In this document: positions 39,027 to 53,020 of the stretch, in pieces | How the letters are laid out: every line of letters begins with the position of its first letter | Numbering within the stretch: the first letter of the stretch is position 1 | Assembly (NCBI GenBank): GCA_000310025.1 | Contig: FN647962.1 | Span: 97,902-161,901, forward strand | Reading direction: 5' to 3' | Origin: Ectocarpus siliculosus | Lineage: Eukaryota > Sar > Phaeophyceae > Ectocarpales > Ectocarpaceae | Length of the DNA: 64,000 nt | Position numbers and translations under genes: made by a program | The notes under the pieces: generated by a model | What the model saw: only the letters and a program-made list of their open reading frames with translations | Databases searched by the model: none | What the model was told of the DNA's origin: nothing

Positions 39027-42000
39027 ATGTCATTCGGAGGTGCGGCAGCTCAGGGTGTCCAGGGTGAAGCTTGGTCCCAAGAAGCCGCCGGACAGCAGAT
39101 GTCTGGGGACGGCCCCCCTAACGTAGACGCGGCTTTCAAGCTTCAAGTGGAGGAAGGGGCTACTGTGAGCGCAACTTTTCCCTTCTTCGGTGATCTGGCG
39201 GGAGGTCAGCTGAGCTTTCAAATCGGAGATAACATCAAGGTACGAATACAGCAACGCCGTGAAATGGGCTGACGAGGAATTGTCCCGCGACAGAGCATAG
39301 GGGGTGGGCGCATCCCAGCGGGAGACTTACAACCCCCACCTGTTGAGCGACTGCTGTAGCGGCTTGTTGGCATGGACCTGCACCGTGGGGTTCCACCGAA
39401 ACGCATAGAGACGCCGGCATAATTGCGCAATACTGTATGTTTGATAGACGTCATCTGACCTCTATGGAAGAAGAACAATGACTGCATTTGCGTACATGAG
39501 TCCGCGAAGAGGAGAACAGCAGCAGTCTTGTAGTCTTGTGTACGGAGTACTGCCGTAGAATAAATACTGATGACGCCAACATGGGCGGTCATTCGTGTGC
39601 CCACGTGCCCACCGTCCGAAGAATACATGAGGGGAAATCGGAGGATATAGCACTAACGATAGATTGGGGGGGAGGTTGTGTTGGTCCGGACGGTTGTCGG
39701 CCAAAGGCGGGATGTCTTTGCTCTTCCGTTCCTCGGCCAGATGACGGGAGTATGTCGATTGGGGCCCACACACGCTTTGCCTTGTCTGTAGTATTTAAAA
39801 GTAATCTGCAGTTGTACCGCTGCCACTGCTTCGCCAGCCATAAGGCGCCGAACCAAAGCACCAGCCACATGTATGTGGTCGAAGCGTGCACACCCCTCGC
39901 GGCCACGGCCGCTGGACTGCGCCCACCACAAAAACGCTTATTTCCCCGATCCGACTAGATACCTAAATATGGCTGCAGCCTTCCTGAGGAGACTCAGTAT
40001 CGGGAAGCATTATTGTTTTTGGACAACATTCTTCGTGTTTTGCAAAGAGTAGGGACCCAGGCTTGCACATTGACAAGGTCAGGGGAGGTCAGGGTGAAAA
40101 AAGGCAACCTCTTGTGTGTACATTTAACCTATTTTCACGTCTTCTCATAAAACCAAACTACGTATGCATTGAAAAAAACGAACATGTAAAATTGATCAAA
40201 TGAACACGAATACACGATTTTACCCCGCGTGCATTGCTCGTGCCTCTTCCTTGAAAACCTTGGCTTGCAAACTCCATAAATGAACGCAAGTATGATACTC
40301 ACCTCCCAAGAGACTGCTTTCATGTACAAATTAAACACTCCGGCCGTGAGTCATTCTCAAGAGGTATTCCCGAGGAGCCACCGCCGTCACTCAACTCCAG
40401 ACAGGACTGTTTTGGGGTTGAGCAGCTCTTGTCCTCCAATATTCCCACAACAAGCAATCCCCTGTGCACCAGCACCAGCACCAGCAACATCGCGCCTTTT
40501 GAGCATATCACAGGAGCAGGCTAGCGGCGTGGGAATGTGTAAGGTGCCACCTTTTCTCGGTGGGTCTACCACGCCATCAATTCCACACACGAGCATACAA
40601 GCATACATGTTTTCTTCCTCTCTTTCGGCCCTGCTGAGGCCCTTTGTGCTGGCTGACAGAGGCATCGATGAACACCAACTTCGTCCTGAGGGTTATCGTG
40701 ACGATGCTCACCACCCTGTCGCTGTCGCTCTTTGAACAAGATAATGATTCGCTCCTCTCCTTCCTCTCGTTCCTCAGTAGGGTCGGGTCAACCTCCTCAT
40801 CTCTTTTCGCACTTGAGTACAAGTAGAACTCTAACGAACGATGGAAGGAGCTCGTTTCCGAACATTGGAACCTACCAAGCAGAACGTTGCTGTGATACAG
40901 GTAGTTTCGTTGCCGCGAAGGCGTGAATGCGGGTGCTGTACCACCGGCAATGTCCCGCGGGCGATAGCGCAGCTCTCCGCAGGTACAGATGCTATCATAG
41001 CTCATGTTTTCGTGCGCAAGGTTTGGGTTTACTCCGTCTCACCCGGTAAGAATCCTGTAACCTCGCTTATCGTCCGCCTGCAGTTGCTCCAAAAGGATGA
41101 GCTGTGGTCATGGGGGAAACTGGAGAAGAGCGGGGAAGAAGGCTGGTGAGATTCCACAGAAAGTGTTTCTATACTGCACTGGATCGGCTGTTGAGGCTTG
41201 CATACCTTTGCTGGACCGCTAGAATTTGATGGTGCTGATCGTGCGCTGGTGTGTGAAAGCACGAGAGACAAAGCTCGTTCGCTTTTTTGAGTGTCGAAAC
41301 ACATTTCCACTCAAAACTAGTTTTGGCGGTCCGTATGTCGCAACCTCACGTTTAGCGGTCATACACATTAGGGATAATCGGCAAAGCCAACAAGGCCAAC
41401 CGTCGAGCCAAACCAGGTGACAAGAGATTTATGACTGCACTCAGAGCTAGTGAGTTTGCGCCCTCTAAGAATATCACATGGCGAGCATGGTTGTGCCTAG
41501 TCTTTCCGCTGGTGTTGTCAAAACACTGCCTTTCTAGTTCTCTTGTGCACAGAGAAATAGATAAATACTTCCGTCCGTCACCTCGATCGTCACAGCTCAT
41601 AGCACACCACTTTGCTTGACACATCATGGTATGATACGTTGTTGTTTTTTCCCTTTGAAGTCGCACCGACACATGCCCTAGATGGCCGGACCCTGTAGCT
41701 GTTTTGCTCTTTCGCTATTCTAGAAAACAAGCAGGTGCCCTCCACCCTGTGACTGGCATCCACCCTCTAGGGTTGATGTTGATGGTTTGATGACTTGATG
41801 ACTCCATCGCTTCTGCTCCCATACCTGTGGGCTCTGTTGGCCATGATATTCAATCGAATTAACACATGGTTATTGTAACGGGAGATTGTCGCTCGCTACA
41901 CGCACGTGCAGGTTCCCCCACAACTACGTCCAGGCATCGTTTCAGCCGCTCCCGGGTATGCACGAGCTGCAACAACGAATCCTCATCAAAAAGGTCAGCA

Positions 42001-45000
42001 ATGTGTAGGCTAAAGATTGATATATACCAAGCGTAGAAGCACGTTCGTAACTGCGAGGTTTCAGACCATTGTCAGCACATGAACAGCGTTTTATGGTCCC
42101 TCAGGAATGCTTGAATAATTTTCTTTTCCGTCATAGCCTCTGATTACGATCGAGTTGAACATTGAAGAAAGCTCTGCTTTGCACTCAAGACGAAACGCAA
42201 CAAGAAGACGTAGCGCTCTTTGTTGTGCCCCCCAAGTATATGTTCAGGTATACCACTAGCTATGAGCTTCACGAAGGGCAAATGTGGCGTTGGTCGTGGA
42301 ATCATTTGCACAATCCTAGTTTGCAGCATGCATGGGACGTTTCACATGTAGCAGGTTATAGTGTGCAAAACGTCCAACATGGTCCAGTTTTTCACCTATG
42401 TTTTCGTTATTCGTTGTTTCTGCTTCGATCGAAATAGAAAATTGCAACGTAGTGAATGGATATTCTTGCCGCGTCATGATTGGAAATCCTTGAGTCTGTT
42501 GCTGCGGGAAGTACTGGGCTTTTTTTCTGCGGTGTGTTAAGGATATGGATGCCACAACAACGAAACAAAAGTATGGTCTGCTAGGATAGACGTCTGAAGC
42601 GTCCTGACAAGAACAAGCGCCCCCCCCCAGTAGGTAAACCAACCCACCACCCGTGTTAAGCGGAATCTCTGTTGAAGTTATCTAGTACGGTACGGACCAT
42701 GGTATAATGTAGCGATCCAAGGTACTGTTGTGTCTCGACGCAAACATTGAATGATTCCTACGAAAACACCGATCGGATAATCGTGCTGTAGGCAAGGGAG
42801 GAGGCTATCGCACGCGGAGAGGACCCTGATGCGGCAGAAGCCTTGATCCGCAACGGGGGGGTAGCGCCCGTCGATGTTGTTAAACCACCGGAGCCAGAGC
42901 CTATGCCGCAGCCGCAGACAACGGGACTGGAAGGAGGCGGGATGGGGATTGAGGCCGATGTACGTACCACGATTTTCCATAAGGTCGTCCATGTGTGTGC
43001 TCGTTGCACCTTTGTTGTGTCTTCACTGTGCCGGAGGACGAGGGAGAGCGTCTGGATTGATACATTCATGCAATGTATCTAAATGTATCTTATGTGGAAG
43101 ATATCTTCTGTTCTTTCCTGCACATATCACATTGTTGTTCTCGACTTTCTTCCGGGCCGCAGGAAAATCGTAGTCGTGCTTCGTGTTGCTCTGTTAGTTG
43201 GGATGAAGCAGTGGTTACCTACCGTCCCTTGTCGAACGTGTGTGGTAAGTTGACGGGCATTTTCCCCTTGTCAGGCCCATATCGGACGAGTTCAGCTGGA
43301 TGTAGTCTACAGCAGTTGTCTTGTGGCTGTCCTTTCTGATGCAGCTGCTGTACACGGTCACGTTTTATGCGGGGGGAGGGGGGTTGTGCTCCTCCGTGGG
43401 GGTGGCTAAGACTGTACACTGTTTGGCGCTGCCGTGCCATCGATGCCATCGGACTTCATGCTTACGGGCCATGAACTGCACCTCCGCGCCCTGTTGCTAT
43501 CACTAGCTAGCTGTATCGCTCCAGGCGTGATGGTGACGCCGACAATTATGGTATAGCGTTGCCGACTCCGTTTTTTTCTCTGTTCGATCGATGTGTCGCT
43601 GTGTCTACACCCATGTTGGCAGGGGTGGGATTGGGGGTCCTTGGGGATGGGAAGCATGGCGCCGGCGCCGGCGCCGATGATGGAACCACCGCAGCCTCAA
43701 GGCAACGAGGTGAGATGAGATGAGCTAATTTAGGCTATTAATAGGATGGAAAGGGATGGGATAGGACGACGTCGGATTGTGGTTGGCTGTTCCTTGTGCT
43801 TGTGAGATTTGTATGCTCCACTACAGCAGTAGGCTGATCGCGTGCCTTGCTCAGTGGTTTGGTTGCCCATAATTACGCCAAGGGATGTGCTTGGGTATTT
43901 AAACTTCTCTTGTGTACCCAGGGATGGATAGAGAATATCCCAACGGGCTGTTCTTCGTGGACGGAAACGGTGCCAGTATAAGTATAGAGCGATGTATTAT
44001 TTGTTCGTTGGAAGAACATGCCATTGAGATCGCAACATCTTTTGGCCCACGAACTCGTTGGACAGCTCGGCATATTTGGCACGACGGCATTGGTCAGGAG
44101 TGACCGTCGCTCGATTGCACCAACGAACGCTTTGCAGCGGCGATCACGGCACGGAAAAGAGAAGTCACTTCAGTAGATGGTATTCCAGGTTTATTTTGTG
44201 GCCCTTGTAGTCTGGAGTGCATTTTCACCATGTGCTGCATATTTGTTTGCTGCAACCCCTACATGTATCACCGTGTTTCCTTACACCCGGACATAAGATC
44301 TGATCCGCGATGCGCCCTCCCCTGGTTCTATCTTGCGGAACTTTGCACATGAAGTGGGGTAACCAAGGTGGTGGTGGTGATCCTGACATGTTCGGGATGT
44401 GGATGGAGGATCTTGGAGACGAGCAGACCAGCGATTTGGACGATGTAAGCTCTTTCATGCATTGGTTTTCGAATCACAGCATGCTGCTTGCTGGCTGTGT
44501 GTAATCCTCCCTGCTCCCCAGGCCAAAGAAGGCCTGCTTGGTTTTGGCATGCTTCCTTCGGTTCGTTCGGTTTCAGCAACACGTTCATGTGTGTTGTGGT
44601 CCATGCGTACAAACAACGTGCATTTTGACGATATGGTCCATCTGTCTTGCTGTCGTTTAAATCGTGATATGGTGCAGAATGAGAGCTTGGCGTCTGTTAC
44701 TAGCTCTGACAGGGATCGGCGGAGGCGGGAGCGTAAGAACATCGCCAGGGAGCTGCTTGATACGGAAGACAAGTGGGTGGTCCCATGGTCCCATCGCTGC
44801 TGTACTGTGTCTTTTGGATGCCGCCACATCCGTGATAACCGTGAATGAGTTCCCCCAATACCCGACATGTATTTGGTGCATTTTGTCAAGCTGTGCGGAA
44901 CCGTTTTGTGTACACAGAAGAGACCCATATCTTGTTGGCTCCAGGTTGAGTTCTTCCATGCAAGAACACCTAAAACAAAGGGGAGGGGAGAACGTTGTGT

Positions 45001-48000
45001 TTTTTCACGACCGCGCATGCTCGATCTCGATTGTTCTGGGGCATGTTTCATGACTTGAACCCTACAAGTTGTTGTATCTTGCGTGGCTTTGTGTTGTCCA
45101 AGTTCTTCTTATTAAGCTAGTGTACATACGGTACTTTTTTCTCGACACAACTGATCGGATAACCTTTCGCTGTTGCTGATTATTCGCAACCCGACCGCTG
45201 TTGGATGTTCCGCAATGCTCCGTGTTGATGGGGTATGTTTCCATAGGTACGTGCGGATGCTCGAAGCCCTCCTGGCGACCATCATCCGACCATGCCTGGG
45301 GCAGGGGTCAAACAAGAGCACCCCCATGCCAAAGGATGACGCGAATGAGCTCTTTGGAACACTCAGGGCCGAAGAAATTCTGGCTATTAACACGGCATTT
45401 CGCGAGCAGCTCCGGGTATGAAACTGCTGGCGGTTTCGGCGTAGCGTACTCTCAAGAGCGGGGCACAGCATGAAACTCTGGTCTATGGCGTATCTCGTGC
45501 TGATTTCGTGGTTCCACGAAAGTAAGATGACAGCCCCATTGCATCTCGATGTCCTCTGTTGTCCTTTGCCCCTGCACCATGCATCTGGAACTCGGAGATG
45601 GTGTCATGTCTGCCGTCGCTGTCATTATTGTGGTCCAAAACAGGAGTCGACGCCCGCCCCTCGAGCTTCACCTTTGGTTCCGAACGCAAAAATGAAACAC
45701 GTGGTGATTCATGATTCATGATTCGTAATTCGTGATTTGAGACTGATCGTTCGCGCCTCAGGTTGATTTGCCTTGGCAACAACAGCTGTAGGATGGCGAC
45801 CTTTCACCTGTAGTGGGCGCCTTGAAGCTCAGCCAAGATGCCTGAATTTTGGGCGCAGGTAGAGTCACAAGCTAAATAGCTGCAGCCGACCGCTCCCCGC
45901 TGTTCCCGTTGTGCTTTCGTGTTCTGTTTTTTTGTACGAAGGGGCGTATGGCGACGTTGTCGGACGAGACGTGCTTTGGAGACCTTTTCAAGCGATTCGC
46001 CCCTTTCCTCAAGATGTATGTTGAGTACTGTACCCAGCACGAGAGCACTGCAAGCCGGGTCAGCCTTATCGCCTCGAAGAACGACAAGTTCAGCAACCTC
46101 CTGCACGTGAGCTACAATTGCATGTAGCCATCACTGCTTGAAAGGATTGATCTCGATTTGTGAATACACCTACATAACACCAAGCTGTACATTGAACACA
46201 CGTGAGTTGTGAACTCTCATCTGCTTCTGGGATACACTAAACGGAACCTGCCCACTGTTCACCGTGCCACGGACCAGCTTGTGGGATGTCTGTCGGATGT
46301 GTCGCAACTTCGCGACGACTAGTGTGTACCACCGATTGCTTAGTTTTGCCATGATGCCATCACCAACTCCGTTCCATTTCTGTCGGCGATTGCTGTTCAG
46401 CGAGCGAGATCGGACCCTCGCTGCCAAGATCTCGACGCACAGAGCTTGCTCATCATGCCCATCCAACGGATACCGAGGTGAACATTAACATATGCGCGCG
46501 CGTTTTGCGGGGCATATGCGTGTCCCAATACCGTTGAAAGGTAGCGCACACGGGGGGGCGCCTACAGTAGCAGTGCAGGTGTGTGGGCAAGAGGCAATGA
46601 GATACTTGTCTGTGGTATGTATGACATAAGAGTGCGATCGATACTTTTTGTTTTCAAGAACGGTGCACCGATTTGTGTATGTAGTTGCCATCACGGCCCG
46701 ACGATGGTGCTTCGCTCTCAAGAGCGCTCTCAGGCAGGGGGTTCTCTGTGTTAGGACCAGTTTTATTGCCCCAGAAATTGCAGCAGATTTTTTATTTTCC
46801 CACCCGATGTGTGCGCTTGTGTGACGCATGCAGGTACAAACTGCTTTTGGAGGGTATGCTGAAGAACACCGAGGCGGACCACCCGGACCGCCCCCTATTG
46901 CAGAACGCCATCGAGCAGATTTCGGACGTGGCGAGCTTTATCAACGACAGCATCAAACGGAGGGAAAACCAGGCCAAGATCTGGGGTGCGTGTGTGATAT
47001 GTAGCAGAAGTATCGGCGACAGCAACAGCATAAACAGCACGTCGCTCGCAACTTCGTGTTCTCTCCGTAGGCAGGCATAGTGTTGTGTATGCGCCGGCTG
47101 ATTTACAGGAGGATAACAGTTGGAGGCCTGAAGGAAGCACCACTGTATCACTCTTCGACGATGGCGTCATTGAGTCTCGAATATGCGCACACAAGCTTTC
47201 CTATCGTTTTCATTTCTGCTCACAGGGCGCGCGATTGGCATGGCTGGTCGATTTCAGTACTACTGTTGACCAAGGCACATGCTGGAAGTAATCATTGTCC
47301 GCCCACTAGCGTTCACACGCACTATCTGTCTGTCTTCTGGTCGTTTTGACACCTTCACCATGCGCAGACCTGCAAGCAATGCTGTCGGAGCCTCTTGACC
47401 TGGCAAAGCCCACCAGAATTTTTCTGCGGTCGGGAATTCTCACCAAGCTGGGTCGCAGGTGCGCCACTCGACTTCGTTTTTGGGGTAAATGGGATTAGTT
47501 AGTTCCGTACGGTACGATATCAGCCAGCGACGAAAGCATCGCGGAGCAATTTTTTTTCGGTGAGATTGGAATTAGCAGCCAGAGAGAACAAGTCTCTACA
47601 AAGTATTTCATTCGTCCTGCAGTACAGTACCTTCTGCCCGAGGTCGGCGAAATTCCTTCCTTGCGTCGACTTGCAAGGATTACATGCGGGAAGGGCCACG
47701 CAACGGGAGAGCTCTCGCCGTCGCCATCGCCATCGCCATCGCCCCCATCGTGCTACCCTCTGATTAAGTCATTATTGTTTGCATGTTGGTCACTTGGTCG
47801 ACCACCCACTTCTGTTCGACACGACAGGTACCAGGACCGGGAAGACTTCTTTGCGCTGTTTAACGACGGTCTTCTGCATGCGAAGCCAGCCACGTTTGGT
47901 GCCAAGTACGTCTTCAAGCGCATTGACCCTGTCCTTCAGGTACGCACTTTTTTTTTGTTTTTGGAATCCAAGCGTTTATCACCGATGTGTTCGTTGTTCA

Positions 48001-51000
48001 TGGAAACGCTTGATGTGGTTGATTAGCAGACAGACGAAGCTTCGCTCTCTCCACGGTATGCTTGACTGCTTGGTCACGTTATTACTTTTGTGCGGCCGTG
48101 GTGTGAATGTTTCACTCAGTCACCATCACGTATTCCGTATTGATGCAGGTAAAATAGACTATTCTTAACGGAGTCCCCGTGTTTGGGATCGTCGTTGTCT
48201 TCATTTCGTCTCATATCCTAGAACGAGGAGAACGTTAAGTGATTTGGGTTGAGTTTGCGATTAGTTTAGCCGTCTTCGAGAAATCTGCCCAGTCGCTGAC
48301 TTCTGTCGTGCGTGTTTCATCAAGCAGGTGGAAGACGTGGGATACTTGAAGGACAAGCCTAAGGCTCTCCATGTCTTCCGAGTGGTAACGAAGGGGCACA
48401 TCTACCTCCTGTCGGCCAAGTCCATGGCCTTGAAGAAGGACTGGGTCAGGGTAAGCTCTGACGTTGCTTGAATGACTCAGCAGGCTGTGCAATACCAGTT
48501 CCGGTTTAATTGTTTAATCTCGTTCGCCATGTTACATTTGGTCGGAGCAGTTACTGGAGCTGTGCATCCAGGGAGGAAAGCGAGAGACTGTCCACAAGGG
48601 ACCGCTGAGAGTCCTGCGCATCGGCAAGGACGCGGGAGTACGTCTGGAGTTCTTCTATATCTTCAATGATGTGGTGAGCAATCAGCTGTAGGGCATGGAG
48701 CATCGACTCTGGATACATGTACAGCAGTAGCACGGCGCTGTTGCCCCAAGCCGCAGCAGCAGGCGCCATCCTTCAGAGGTTCTGTTCTGTATCGGTGCCG
48801 ACTACACTGGGTTGGCTGAAGGTGTTCATTATTCACAGGAACTATTTGTATTGGTTATTGTAAGTCCTGGAACTCCATTTGGCGTCAAGCGGACGCCGAT
48901 TGGAGAAGGGTAGGATCTCATCTCAACCTCGTGACGGAGGGCACCATACGGAACGCCTAACGCGAACGCGCTCCATGTCCAACGCTGTGTGCACAATTTT
49001 GGACAGGTTGTCCGAGGGAAAGCGTTGTGGAGGGGAAAGTTCAAACACAAGGAGACGATGGTCGTAACCAGAGTTGACGTGAGTTCGGCAGTGACAACGG
49101 TAATAACTTGTAATTGTTGGTCGTGCTCTGCAACGCAGTTGTGTATTGCTTTGCTCTCACACCGTGGCAAAATCTCATTCTGCTGTCATGCTTCCAAGCG
49201 TACGGTTGGCGCAGATCTGTGAGTACAAACCCCCCACAACGTCTCACCATAGCAGTACGGAGCGAGACTGTCCATGTTTTGACGCGTATGACGGGAGGTT
49301 CATGGCCGCAGGAACGCGGCGCACAGATAGGCAGCGTTCCGAAGCAGTGGCCGCGCCTTCCTTTCCAACCCAGACGTTCGTTGAACTCCGTGCCGTCTCA
49401 TTTTTGCCCGCGTCCCTTATTTATTTAACCCTAGTTCATGTTTTCCGCAATCTCATCTCGACGATAACCTCAACGAACGGTGCATCCCTTCCCTGCCCCC
49501 GCCGCCGCCGAGAGTAGTCAAGCTTCGAAATGGATGCCCGGCACGAGGCTCTACTCCCGAAGGAGGTCACGTCTAGGATGGCACACGACCAGATGTTCCG
49601 TATAATACACAGGAACGGCAGCGTGATCGTCATGGCCAAGTCGGAAACCGACAAGGCGGTGTGGCTCTCGGCGCTCGAACACCAGATGAAGCTGAAGAAA
49701 ACGGCTAACCTCCAAAACATCACCGCCAGCAACCGCATCGTCCACGAGGCAAGCTTCCTCCTGCGTTTATGTTTTCGTACTGTTTCTGGGTCGCCCTCCC
49801 CACCTGATTCCCCATCTCCGAGTGTTTTGGGATTTTTTGTGTGGTGGCGTGCTGTGTGCCGTCTCGCCGTCGCGGTGATTCACGCCGCCCCGTCGTAGGT
49901 GTCGCCTCTGTTTTTCTAGTGACGTAGTGACTTGACGTACGTTCGTGTTGGTCATCTGTACTCGAACCCCTACCGTGGCGTAGACTCCGCTAGATGTTTC
50001 GTGCCTGGCGTGGTACACGCTGAACGACGACCCGATGGTCCACAGCCCTGAAGGCGAAGTACCGCAGGAGGGGAGGGTAGAGAGAGGTTCTTCTGTGTGA
50101 CCACGGGTTGGAATAAGCGGCACTAGTGCTGTGAGCGCTGATTTGAAGTGAAGAACAAAAAACACAAAAACAAAAAAAAAGTCCAGATCCAAGCTCACTC
50201 ACTCTGGCCCACCCCCAAACACAACAGGACAACTTTGCCAGTCTGGAAAAGTCATCACATGGGTCGCTAGAGTCGATGACTGCCACAGAGACACGGGCAG
50301 GCTTGGGGGCAGGCGAGAGCAGCTTCTCGTCTGCGCCTTCTATGCCCTCGAACCGGCGTTCGACCTCCTCAGAGCAGGCTAGGCGATCATCTGCGGCCGC
50401 GACGTTGGGGTTGGGGCCGCTGGAAGGAGGGGGTCGGGGAGGAGATGCGGCGGCAGCGGCCCCGGCCAGGAAGTCAACGATCCCGCGGGACAGGAACCGT
50501 ACACAGGAGGGGAGGAGGTAAGGACAACGCCCTGCTTCTTTTGCAGCTCTGCTCTACATGTGTGTCACCACATGCATTTTGTGGCATACTGCAGTAGATA
50601 CAGCCGGAGGATATCCGTATGTACCCGACGACTTGATGTCCTTCCGTATCTTTCGGTTGTTCGTGTGGATTTGCTGCCACCTGGCTACGATGCCCTGGCT
50701 GCGATGCGTTTTTGTGCTGCGACTGCCACGTCGACACCTTGATTGCGCTGCCAATCAGCTGCGTCAGTACAGCTGCGTCAGTACTTACGCTTTGTTTCTA
50801 ATCTACCCGCGCCTTTCCTCCGCGATATCGCTTCAAAGTAGCAGCACTAAGAAGGTCACCCCGCTGGCGACGACGTCAGACCTTCTGGTCTCTCTCGAGT
50901 CGTCGGACGAAGAAGACGAGGTGCCGTCTGCCCGGGGAGGTCGGCAATCCATGCCCCACTCGCAGCATCAGCGGTCGCAGCAGCAGCAAATGGTTAGACG

Positions 51001-51874
51001 CCAGACCGCAGAAGGGCACGTCTCTCCCCCGAAGACAACGACAACAGCGATAGTACCCACCAACGGAAACGGAGCAACAGGTGACACAACGAAAAATACG
51101 CGGGTATTTGGTGGTGGCGTGGTGAGCGTCAAGAGGTTTATAACGAAGTTTGTCCGGGGCGTGGTTGGCGTTGTGTGCGAGGGTGAGACCCCTAAACTGG
51201 CCGTTGTGGCCAGGCTGACAGGTCATTTCAGTGCGGGGGAAAGATCAGGGAGATGCTGTAGAAGCCTTCCGAAATCTATGAACCGTCATATTATTTGGCG
51301 CTCGAAAAGACAGAATTACAGCAGTTGCGCTAGTAGGTGGTGAATGGGTACGACAGCATGCTTGTCGTTTCCCGAGAGTCTTACAATACATGCATCCATC
51401 GCAAGCAACACAGCAACGACCAGAGAGTCAGTCGCTCAACTATAATAACTAACCAATTACTGTCACCAATCCCATGAATGACCCGTGCGCTTGGTGGTGC
51501 GTGTGGTTCGCAGGGCCATCTCTCCTTGACAGGGACCTCATGGCGGTTTTCGGAGCTCCCTCCGCGTCCACGCTCGCCCCCCAACAGCAAAATTCTCAGC
51601 AGATGCAACGGCCGTCGCCCCCGAACTCGTTCGGAAACGGGGCAGCGCCTATGGCCGCCGGGGGAGACGGAGGGGGCATGCCGAGGAGCCGTTCGGGACC
51701 GGCCAGCGTTTCCTCCTCCGGTTCGGCGATGCCGCTGTTGCAGCCGCCCACCAGGGACACTCCGTCCTACAACCGATCCACGTACAACAGCGGGGCGGCG
51801 GCGGCGCAGCAGCAACGACCTGAGGTGACACCAGGGGCTATGGTTTTGCACGGAGGCGGAGCAGGAGCACAACC

Positions 51875-51906
<32 letters not shown>

Positions 51907-52983
51907 TGCCCCCGGGGGCGATGGTTGTGCGCGGAGGTGTTGGGAACGATCAGGGGAGCGCCACCACGCACGGCGGGTTTGATCAGGTAAGTTTTATTTC
52001 GTTGTTTACCATGTTTATCATGTTTAACATGATCCGGGTATTCTGTGTAGCCCTTCCTGACGTCAGATGCTCAGATGCACTGCGATCAACGTTGGTGCCA
52101 ATGCTGGCCATGCTGGGACTGTGGTGACTAATGGTTATTGGATACAATGCATTGAGCTGTCTACAGGCTACAACTTTTGTCGCATCTCTCTTCCCACCCT
52201 GGCCACGTTTTTCTTAACCTGCACCATCAGTTCCAAGCACCGGGGCAGTTCTCTCGACCGGCGCAGAACAACGTGCAGGGGCAGCAGGCGTACGGCATAC
52301 AGCAACAAGTGAGTTCACGCTGGCGATGAGTCTCGCCAAGGCACCTTGTCCACCTGGGGACAGCTACTCACGAGTTGATGGCTTTGTCATACCAAAATCG
52401 TGTTGGGAATCTGTCAAGTTTCCTGTGCTTGGTGACCTGCGCACTCTCCCTTGAAACGCCCAATCGTGGTTGCAACAATGATGATCTTGGTTGTAGGACA
52501 GCCTGGCATGCCAACCGCCTTACCACTTTCCACGCCGCATAATCGCATGGTTCGCACCAGGCGTATTCCAGTGCTCCTGGGGGAGGGGTGCAGCAAGTGC
52601 AACAAGTGCAACTCCAGCAAGGCTTCACGCCCCAGGTATACATATTTCGTGTCCCCTGAGCGGACAACATATCCACCTCCCAACGCACACGTGGTACATG
52701 GCTTTGTCACCCGTGTAGTTTATCTATTCAGGCAGGGCCTTCTACTCATGAATTTCTCGCTGCCTGGGGTGTTGCGCACGTTCACGTGGTGATCGCTCTC
52801 GTCCGTTGGTTGTATACGCATTGTGTTGCCCTTCTCTGCTTGCATAGGGAAGTAATCAGTTTGCTCCACAGCAGCAGCAGCCAATGATGGGACAGCAGCA
52901 GCCCATGATGGGGCAACAGCAGCCCATGATGGGGCAGCAACAGCCCATGATGGGGCAGCAACAGCCCATGATGGGGCAGCAAC

Positions 52984-53020
<37 letters not shown>

